Below, piece by piece: positions 54,607 through 64,000 of a DNA stretch of 64,000 nucleotides. Source of the DNA: Silurus meridionalis (Eukaryota; Chordata; Actinopteri; Siluriformes; Siluridae); NCBI RefSeq assembly GCF_014805685.1, contig NC_060892.1:15010990-15074989 (forward strand), given 5' to 3'. The notes under the pieces were generated by a model. The model had not been told where the DNA came from, did no database searches, and was given only the letters and a program-made list of their open reading frames with translations. Position 1 is the first letter of the stretch; each line of letters begins with the position of its first letter. A program made the position numbers and the translations under genes.

Positions 54607-56339
54607 TTTTTAATAAATCAAAATTACTTGAACATAATTCATAACACAATGAAAATTGTTGTGCCTTGTAATGTTGTTTTGTCTCTGACATCTAACACAA
54701 TATTACATTTCTTGTTCACAGTCACAGTAAATTTCTCAAAGTTCAAGAATCCCGAAGAGACTTTCTGTTCACTACTGTATATTTGCTCACTACCTAGAGC
54801 AGGTAAGGCTACCTAGTAGAATGCCATCCTGTTTAAGGAATAATAATAAGGAAGCTTTTTTTGTTGTACATCTTTATAGCAGAAAGGTTTTGTGCTTGAA
54901 ATTTTTTTATATTTGCAGATTTATTGAATTTGCTTTCTGCTTTTCTAACTAACTCAGAAGTGCTCAGTAGTTCACTCTGTGAGCAAGAAACACTTTTTTT
55001 AGTACAATTCTGCACAACACAATCTTTTTATACTTGCAACATCTGTTTTTTTTTTTGTTGGTTTTCTTTTTCATTATTTCATTTTCACCAGTCGCTACTG
55101 CACAAGCTGCACAGAAACTACTACTAGTGTTATGTGATGGGGAAAAAGAACATTGCCTCAAGCAGGGTGTGCATAGTTCCGGGTTTGGATTAGTAACTTT
55201 ACCATGTTCTAATGTCCAAACTATAGTAAATGTTTAACTGTTTTCTCGAGACTCAGTAATATTTAACCCATTGAATCAAATGCCTGGCATAGTGATGCAG
55301 AAAGATTATTTCCATTACTTCTGTGATATTCATTACAAGCGACTAATCAGCCATTTGAATCCTGCGAACTAAAAACTGCTTCATATCATTACTGGCAATC
55401 AGTGAGCAAAGCACTTTGTTTATGTGCTTGTTGTTTTCATTCTCATCTCTATTAATTTATTAGGCTGCTTTGGTACAGTAAACATTCCCATGAAGTGATG
55501 AGACTATCCCATATTTCACATAGGATGTGTCAAGAGAGCTATGTGTTGACATTAAGAAATGAAACTTACCCTTAACCCCCTTTAATGATTATGGAGGACC
55601 TCTAGTGGGTTAAGCCCACCCGGCTGAGCATTATAATACTGCCTTGATTTATTACACAGCGAGCTAGTGTTTATTTCTTGCTGAAGAGTCTGAGCATCCT
55701 CGAATAAAATCGTTCAATTACAGGGATTATTTAGAGCAAATGTTTTCTTTCCCTTAGGACAAAAATAAATGTGGCAGATTTAATTCATGGTAGAAACATT
55801 TCTAAGTAACTGTTAAACTTTTTTATTTAGAGAAAAAAAAGACAAAATATCTTTTTACATGTTTGCATTTATGTTTCTGAATGTGACTTCTTGTACCACA
55901 GCACTTTTCAATTATGATTGGTCAGATGGTGTCAAAAAAATTTTTTTGTTAAGTTACAAATAATTAAATTATGACATGATTAATTAAAATGCTCTAATAT
56001 TTTATTGTGTCAATAGTTACAGTTTGCACATGAACATGGATAGTGAATATTTTCTTTATATTCATTTCATTTGGAAAAATTGCTCAAGCTGCCATTACAT
56101 CTAAATTAATGTATTAATAACTCCGTTCATTAACAAATAGATTAAAATTAATAAAATTAACTGTCATTGTTTAATAAAAACATCCTAGTCCTAGATTCTT
56201 TGAATCCTATCTTCTGTAAAATTAAATCTCGAAAATCCATATACTATTCACGAAAAAAAAAAAATCACATCAAATGTTTAAACTGAGAATATATACAATT
56301 TTAAGGAAAATATTGATGGCTGTAACTTGTTTTAAAAGA

Positions 56340-57530
56340 AAAAATGTGACAGTGCCATATTTACCACCGTGTAGCATCACATCTTCTGTCTTTATACATG
56401 TGGGAATTGAGGAGACCAGTTACTGAAGTTTTGGGAGAAGAATGTTGTCCCATAGGTGTCAGATACAGGATTCCACTTGCTCAACAGTTCCTTGTGTCTT
56501 TGTTGTATTGTTCATTTCATGATGCACCAAATGCTTTCAAATGGTGAAAGGTCTAGACTCCTGGCAGGATAGTTGGGCACTCTGACTCTTCTACTATGAA
56601 GTCATCCTATTGTAATAGATGCAGTATGCTGTTAAAAATGATGCAAGAATATGCATGGCCTTCCCTGAAAAAGGCATTTTCTCCGAATGGAAGCATTTGT
56701 TGCTTCTATTCGGAGAAAAAGCCTTTTTCAGGGAATGGAAGCATTTGTTGCTCTAAAACCTGTATATACCATTCAGCATTGCCTTTCCAAATGTGCAAGC
56801 TGCCCATTCCACTGGCACTTATGCACTCCTATACCATCAGATGCGACTCTTTAAACTGAGCTTTGATAACAAGCCAGATGATCCCTCTCCATAGTGGTGG
56901 TGTCCATAGTTTTCAAAAAGAAATTACCATTTCGATTCATCTGATCACAGAACAGTTTTCCTCATTGCCTCAGTAAATTTTATATTCGTTTTGGCCCAGA
57001 ACAGCCAAACACAGTGATGTTTCAGTATCATGTTCACGCATGCCTTCTTCTTAATCTAAATTTTTCCTGCATTTGAGGTAAACTGTGTTCACAGATAATG
57101 ATTTATGGAGGTTTTATGGGCTTATTTCCATATGCAGTGATTTCCATTACAGAATCAAAACTGTTTGAATGCAGTTTCACCTGAGGGCCTGAAGATCACA
57201 GGCAACCAATATTGATTTTCGCCCTTGTCCCTTGTGCACAGTGATTTCTTCAAATTGATGATGAGATAGTCAACTGTTTTGCAATTATATGTTGAGGAGC
57301 ATTATTCTGAAATGGTTCCACAGTTTGTAGACACTGTCCATCTTTACTTCTGAGGGACTCTGCCTCCCTGAGATACACTATTTATACCCAATCATCTAAC
57401 TGACCTGTTGTCAATTACCCTTATTAGTTGCAAAATGTTTATCCATCTGTGTGATTTTAACAACGCTTACTGTTTCCAGGCTTTTGTTGTCCCGTCTTAA
57501 CTATTTTGAGACGTGTTGCAGCCATTAAAC
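56340..57530. mobile_element. degenerate interspersed DNA-transposon-like repeat
   Basis: Contains landmarks of an abundant fish repeat of about 1.2 kb: CACCAAATGCTTTCAAATGG, TCTTCTACTATGAAGTCATC, GCTCTAAAACCTGTATATAC, ATGCAGTGATTTCCATTACA and, at the right end, GAGACGTGTTGCAGCC. Recognition is from memory and the class is not assigned. It carries a private inverted duplication (56661-56751). Confidence 0.6.
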
Positions 57531-58384
57531 TTTAAAATGACTTTTCTTTAAAGTGGAACATTTTCTCAGTTTAGACATTTGATATGTTTTCTATGTTCTA
57601 TTGTGAATATAATATGTCCATTTGCATGATTTCTTTTGTGTATGTATTGTGGTTGTACAATGTTACATTTTGCCATGTGAACTTCCAGCTGTCTATTTGA
57701 AGGGTAGTCATGGAGGTTCCATAGATCTGTTTCCCAAGCCAGGATATTATTGTGATATTAGATATTGCATTAAGATGATGTTCTAGACTTTATTCTGTCT
57801 GACAGGGTATGAACAAATCTTTCCTTTGTTCTAGCACCACACTCCCAAAACCTAATTTCTGGTAAGAAGACACTTGCTGGAAATGAACTTTTGACTGTCC
57901 TGATCTAAGCCTTATTATTTGCAGTGAGAAAAGAGGAGACATTGTGTCTCGAGAGTCATTGGACATTTAACATAGGTGCACACGACTTGTGATTTAGATT
58001 CCTAATGAACAAGCCAGAGGTGTCCTTGGTGAGTATAAACGTCCTGAGATGACCAGGAAGAAACAAAACTTTCCCTCCAGAAAGACTCTGTATATCATTA
58101 GAGTATACAGTCATATAGAGACAAAGCAAACATAATACTCAGAAAGGATTTATAATAAGCAGAATGAGAAGATAAATCAATAAATCAATCTTTAGGTGGG
58201 CAAGCTGCCCAGATTCCAGGATAAAATAACAAATTTGAGTGTTAGAAGACTTTTTCTGATACAGTAGCAGTTTCTATGAACAAATCTTATCCACATCTAT
58301 AGGAAACATGTCATGACAGCAAGATGCTTGAGTTAATCAAATGATGGGGATCTGTTTGGGTGAACCAGAAAAAGAAGCCTTTGT

Positions 58385-58612
58385 TTGTCACATATACATT
58401 ACAACAGAATGAAATAGTTTCCTTCACATACCCCAGCTTGTTAAGAAGACAGGGTCAGAGTGCAGGGTTAGCCATTATATTGTGCCCCTGGAGCAGAGTG
58501 GGTTAAAGGCCTTGATCAACGGCCCAACAGTAGCAGCTGGGTGGTGGTGGAAACCCCTGACTTTCAGACCCTCAACAATATAGCCACCAGTGAGTCAAAA
58601 CCTGCTACCACT
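58385..58612 (-). mobile_element. tRNA-derived SINE-like repeat
   Basis: GGTCAGAGTGCAGGGTTAGC, GCCCCTGGAGCAGAGTGGGT and AGCCACCAGTGAG match a common fish dispersed repeat. On the minus strand its end resembles a tRNA head (GTGGCTATATTGTTGAGGGT). Confidence 0.55.
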
Positions 58613-60004
58613 GTATTGCTTTAAATATGACAAGAACAGTGTTTGTTTCCATTCCACCTGCTTCCTGGCATTCATCTCTGACTGAAGCTCTGCACTGATT
58701 ATTATTAGCCACCAGTCCTGGAACATACCAAGAAGCCAATCAGATTGTAATACGTTGAAGTCTCATTGGAAATGGACCACAAAGCCGAACCTTTTTTTTA
58801 TTTACAGTTATAACTAAAATGTTCTACAGCCATTTTGACCTTGGCTGGTGGTACTAATGACATTCCTATGAGCTCTTCTTCATGTCAGCCTTTAGCAGGC
58901 GTGGCCCAAGTTTCACATCTGGGCTGGAGCTTAAGTGTCTCTCTCAGTGCTCTCCAAATATAGCTGTGGCAGGAAGAAGATTAGGCAAACGCGGCAAGAA
59001 GAGAGGGATGCAGCGGAAGAGAGAGTCCCTCTGCAACCAGCGGAATGAGACAAATGTGTTGTTCTGGAAGAGGCATTTCAATTTGTTGGACATTCACTCA
59101 ATGGCTGAAGTCATAACCGTTGTCCTGAGAGACACTTTTGGATTTATGTATTAGACAGCGTGAAACTGATCGGCACATGAGCTCATCAGACCTAAAAAGA
59201 TGATGAATCACGGCAGTCTATTTAGAAATCAAAAAAGACTGCAATACAGATGTCATACGGGATTTTCTTATCTGTAAAAAGGCTTCCACAAAACATAACT
59301 GATTGTTATCTATTCTCATAATTCAAACTTTTCGGCCAGCCAAAGGAATGTTTGAGAGCATGTTGGGGGGTAACTGAAATGCTTCACATGGTTGCACAAT
59401 GAAGGAAGACAGAACAGATGTCTGAATGTGTGAAGCTCTGGAATAGACTCTGGCTGTTCTCATTCATACAATAAATAAGCATAGTGTGACTTACACAAGC
59501 GTGACAAATGGTGATTAACACACAAAGTACATTCAGCCCCTGATATTCACATTCAAGTTCTTATTGGAAAAAAAAAGAGTTGCTATTGTTACTGGAATGA
59601 GAAAACTTACATAATAATAATGGCATCATAGAAATCTGCAAAGTTTCATGTTAATAAAGCGAGTATTTATGGGATTACAAGTTGCATCAGCACATCAGCA
59701 AGTGTCAGCTGTCAAATATTACTTTTGTTCATTTTTAGGACAAAATAATGTATTGGTATTGTAATTTCATCTAAAATACTTTTCAATTTACACAATTTTG
59801 AAAGATAGAAACTCTATATTGGATTTTATTATTACATTCATACTTGGTGCCTGCTACATCAATGCATCTACATAAAATAAATTAAATATTCTAAACAGGC
59901 ATTGATACTTTTAAGTTTTAGGTCACAGTGTTGCCAAAACAATAATTAACCCTGCATAACATTTTCCCAAGTTCTGGGCAGGAGAACCAATGAACTTTTC
60001 CAAT

Positions 60005-60480
60005 AACCGTATACCCTGTAGGGTGCCCCTAAGGTAGATAAAACATGATAACTTTCCCTAAGGTACAGAATATATAATAAAGTGCCCTCAATGACATCGC
60101 ACTTAAGAGTGCCTGAAGTTGTAAAGTGCATGTAGGGTACAGTTCTAGTAATGGAATCTGTCCCGTGTCTGTACCTATTTTAGTGAATCTGTATTGCAGT
60201 CTAGTAAAGGGTTCCCCTATATGTGGGAAAGCATGAAAAAGTTACATCCAAGGTACCCTTTTAATAAAAAATACATGATGTAGTTCCCTATAGGGAACCT
60301 TACATGCCCCAAAAATCACAATGAAATGTTCTATAGAATGGCATGCCCTCTAGGTGCCTAAAAACATGATAAAGTTCTCTCTAGAATGCTGCTATGTGCA
60401 AGAAAGCATGATTAAGTGCCCTCTAGGGAGCCCTTCTTGTGGAGAATACTTGATGCAGGAAGTATTAGGCTCCTCAAAAT
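60005..60480 (+). repeat. degenerate minisatellite, period about 40-50 nt
   Basis: Diverged copies of a unit resembling AAGCATGATAAAGTGCCCTC then TAGGGTGCC recur, e.g. near 60040, 60080, 60225, 60285, 60340-60375 and 60400-60430. Unit length and order are too decayed for an exact copy count. Confidence 0.65.
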
Positions 60481-61527
60481 CTGACATGATGATGTGCTAA
60501 TGGTTGTCCTTTCAGGAGAAGCCCACTGCATGTAAGAAGTGCCCTTTTCTTTTATTTTTTAACCTCTGCCCTTAACTCTCTCTGCTGTCTGCAAATTATG
60601 ATTTTTACTCTTAGGAAACAAATTCCAAAGCTTCTTTATAATTTGCCAGATTTATATCCGTGTGTTCATCCAAATGTGTGGATTTATGAACACAAGATCC
60701 CAAAGACCTTCCAAGATAAACATATAATGTAACCGAGTCACCCGTATTTCTTTTCCATTGGTTTGTTCAAGAAGTCAACAATGTTGGTTCTTACCGGTTC
60801 ATTTCACGGCATTCATCTGTGACCGAAACCTGCAATTTCTGTTAAATACCAAGAGGCCAATCAGGGTGTAATACTGTAAAGTCTCATTGGAAAGGGATCA
60901 GAAAACATTAATCTGCCAAAGATTTATTTCTCAGCAAATGCTCAAACAGGAATGTTCCCATTCCAAATGGTTTAAGAGAGAATCTCTTGGCTGGGTGTCA
61001 AGTCAGCTTAGAGTTTTACAGGCCGCAGGGGGCAACAGATGATATTTTCGCCTATGACTGGGATTCCATGACTTGGACCATTCAGTCATGGGGATCAAAC
61101 TTCCCCAGTACACACTAGGAACAGCCCAAAACATGTGTGCAGGAAAATCCAACTTTTATCATCAACCAATCCGTATCTTTAATGATTGGTCTGTTTTCAT
61201 TTCTAAAGTGGAAGCGAAAAGTTTAGAAAGCTGTGTTTAATATCAGGTTATTATCAGTTTATGTGTTCATCCTGCTTCTAGCAGTAGGGATGCATTTTCT
61301 TTTTTGCATTGCTATTAATTGATATTTGAAATGTAATTGAGGCTTAGATTTTGTTTTGTGTTTTTTTGTTTTTTTTTTAGTTTTTGTAGACTTGAAAATG
61401 TTGTTTGTCTTCAGAACATGCAAAACGTTTGAACAATGTCCCAAAAAAATAGTGTGAGACCAGGGATTGGTTATAAGAAACAAAGGCATTTAAAGACTGT
61501 AATTCTTTATCACAATGCCAGTAATAG

Positions 61528-61530
<3 letters not shown>

Positions 61531-61587
<57 letters not shown>
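61531..61587. repeat. TG dinucleotide repeat
   Basis: About 28 TG units. Confidence 0.95.
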
Positions 61588-61590
<3 letters not shown>

Positions 61591-64000
61591 GTTTTCTTCA
61601 GTTTGTTTGTGGCCCAGTTACCAGGACACATCCAGGCATGTTCTTCATGTCGTCTTTAGTTCTGCACCTCAAAATGAACTGTGTTTGCTCGGCTGCTGTG
61701 CATTTGTTTAAACAATACCCACAGATTATCATTTCAAGGCAACTCTGTTCAGGCGGAAAGGAGACGTAACGGAGCAGCGACGCTTAATGTGGGTGCCAGG
61801 AGCAGACGTGATGCCATCACATGCGCCTGTTTTGATCCTCTCACATGCCAGCGAAGCCCAGTGTCTCCTCTATGCTGTACATGTTGATAGATTGCCGTGA
61901 CATGTGGAGTCGTGTTTCTCATCAGTTGATCGGAGATGAATGTTTTTTTTTTTTTTTCTTCATTTGCCTCATCCAGCATTTTCAGTTTCGATCTCATTTC
62001 TGGAACTGCGGGTTCAGACAGAGTTCGTACATGATGATGTAGCGTGACAGATGAACAACAGAAAATATGTCAAAATGAATAGTTTTTCTCGTTCTGAAAA
62101 CCTGGTGAATTTGATCAGCGACTTGACTTTAATAATCTACAGCTGTTTGGAATATGACATCCTGCTGGTTTTGTCGTCTCTTTTAGAAGACTTTAATTTT
62201 AGAACAGGCCAACGGTATCTCGGCAGGCCCATTGATTATCCCGAATCCAGCGTTTTACAAGCGAAATTCCAATCATATGTTCAAATGTTCTCTTTTACAA
62301 CGTTCTTGGAGCGCATGGAGTCACGTCCCAGTTGCTGCTTTACAGCCTGTAACCACAACAAATCCATGCCAGCAGCCATATAAATATAGCACCCAAATCC
62401 ACAGCCAAGCTGAAGGGTGGAGAATGGATTTGAGACCCTGTTCCCTTAACAAGGGTCAGAGGCATGCATGCAGAAAGAGCTCACCCAGCAGCTGGATAAG
62501 AGCACAGCTGGAGCTAGCTCAGCACCTGCCTACTGCGAAACACTGATAAACTTTGCATAATATTTTATCAAATTAATGAACCAGCATCAATAAGAAATCT
62601 TACCCTTTTTCTCAGTTGCTTTAAAACATTTCTCGAATCATCCTTAATTTTTTGCAAACCAATGAGTGAATTCTCAAAACAATTTGTACAAACAACACGA
62701 CACATTGGATTTCTTGGAAACGCCTGTACTTTTCTCAAAATCCTCAGTTGATCTCTCAGAAGTAAGTATTCGTGTCAATGAACATCTCATTCCCATCAGA
62801 ATGAAAAGTTCCTTTGTCATTGTTCACAAACAAGATCATCAAAATCATTAGTCATGTTGTCAGTATGATGCTGCACAGTTTCATTATTTCCTGATATAAA
62901 CTACGGTTTGGATTACAATGATGCACAAGGCTGAATTTCTTCTGTATGATTTATATGAATATCAGCAGCACAAATGTATTTATCTGATGGTATATTTGAT
63001 TTATATTGATTGCATGAGACCGGACAGAATTCACTCTTTTACTGTACTGTAATAGTGTTTGTTCATTTCTTGGTTCATCCTTTTTCAGAAATTGTAATTC
63101 TGTGTTTTTCTCTGTCGCCAAATGAAGGTTCAAGAGATTCACCTTTGACCTGTTTTAGAGAACTAGTTGATTATCGCTTGATCTGATGCCGTACACACTG
63201 CTTCATTAGTGACATTCAAGATTCGGTGCAGTTGCAACAGGAGAAAATGTTCTCTATCTCAAAGATCAGGACAGACAACTAGACTTGGCTAACTCCTAAA
63301 AACAAAAATGAGCATCATTCCTCACTTTGACTCATCATATTTAATAACATATTAAAGAGGATTACAGTGTTGAAGTAGTGGAAACATTGGTGCAATCAAA
63401 GGATTCCATTCAATGCACTGCACTGAGTTATGATAGAGACTCTGCTGGTTAATAATCCAGGCGTTTGGTGCAGTGATGTTTAACTCTGGTATTAGCATGA
63501 TCATTGAAGTTTGGAAGCTGATCTGTTTGAGCAGTGTGCACAGGTGATAGGGAGAGAGAGCAGGACAGACTAAAAGCACTAAAGCGCTGCTGCACTAAAA
63601 GTTAGATAAAGATGCAAGGAGTAAATCTCACTGCAGCACTGTCAGCTGGTGGTCGAAAGCTTGAACCAAAGTGAAAATAGACCAACGTGTTAAAAGACAT
63701 TTAGACTCAAATAAATTCACTCCGGATTTAACTGAATATTGTGTTACTTATAAAGATTAATGTGCAATTTGTTAAGAGTGGATTTTGTGACAAACTCAGC
63801 CAAAACAAAAAAAAAAAAACAGCCCAAAGCCAAGCTTTAAAACCCAATAAATGATACAGTCCAAACCCAAAACCAGTAAATGACTTTTAAAGTTCAGACT
63901 GTTTTTGCCAAAAGTAATATTTATAAAGTCACATCATCCCTTTATGATGAAGTAGTTAGACTATTAAAACATGCACTTTCCTAAAATAGATTTACTAAGA

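Larger units (their letters stand above)
54436..64000. other. intergenic region downstream of sbf2
   Basis: No gene was recognised on either strand. It contains a TA array (54531-54598), a degenerate transposon relic (56340-57530), a SINE (58385-58612), two related unique segments (58667-58773, 60808-60901), a degenerate minisatellite (60005-60480) and a TG array (61531-61587). In mammals swap70 lies convergently beyond SBF2, but I see no swap70-like exon here. Confidence 0.55.

Noticed and set aside
58882..59154. 90-codon open frame with a basic middle segment
   Set aside because: No start context, motif or partner exon. It lies beside repeat-derived sequence and looks like chance.
54436..64000. 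Expected neighbouring gene (swap70) in convergent orientation
   Set aside because: I could not find any reading frame or exon-like segment resembling it on the minus strand, so no call is made.

Overview
The window looks like a teleost fish genome. It is AT-rich and carries many dinucleotide microsatellites. It is littered with fish-type Tc1/mariner and hAT-like DNA transposon relics and tRNA-derived SINEs, and it holds the 3' two-thirds of one split vertebrate gene. The repeat mix (Tc1 relics, a SINE sharing its 3' tail with a LINE) would suit a catfish-like or other ostariophysan fish, but the species cannot be fixed from sequence alone.

The gene is sbf2 (SET-binding factor 2, also MTMR13), plus strand. 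I could follow 24 consecutive constitutive exons from 10562 to the stop codon at 53423-53425. Every junction is in frame and together they encode 1225 residues. The start codon, the DENN module and roughly the first 620 residues lie upstream of the window. The visible exons encode, in order: part of the SBF2 linker domain, a GRAM/PH-G domain, a catalytically dead myotubularin phosphatase domain, a short coiled coil and a C-terminal PH domain. A 3' UTR of about 1 kb ends near a polyadenylation signal at 54412. Diagnostic segments in the last third fit SBF2 better than its paralogue SBF1.

Layout: 1-10561 is intron with repeats. 10562-27049 holds exons for the SBF2 domain, with a 13 kb intron full of transposon relics. 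31655-33489 encodes the GRAM region. 34162-51186 encodes the pseudophosphatase, interrupted at 36662-42195 by a 5.5 kb intron. That intron holds a nested transposon and two candidate cassette exons. 51277-53425 encodes the coiled coil and PH domain. 54436-64000 is intergenic with no gene I can recognise, only repeats, a degenerate minisatellite and two related unique segments.

The observations most worth following are two symmetric (84 and 66 nt, phase 1-1) candidate cassette exons at 37851-37934 and 41556-41621. They lie in the loop of the dead phosphatase domain. A UGCAUG element sits just after the first 5' splice site, and a long CU tract precedes the second. Others are a GC-AG intron, an 87-nt intron that is fully open in frame, a hAT-like element inserted with an 8-bp target duplication into an older Tc1-like relic, and a templated inverted duplication inside another relic.
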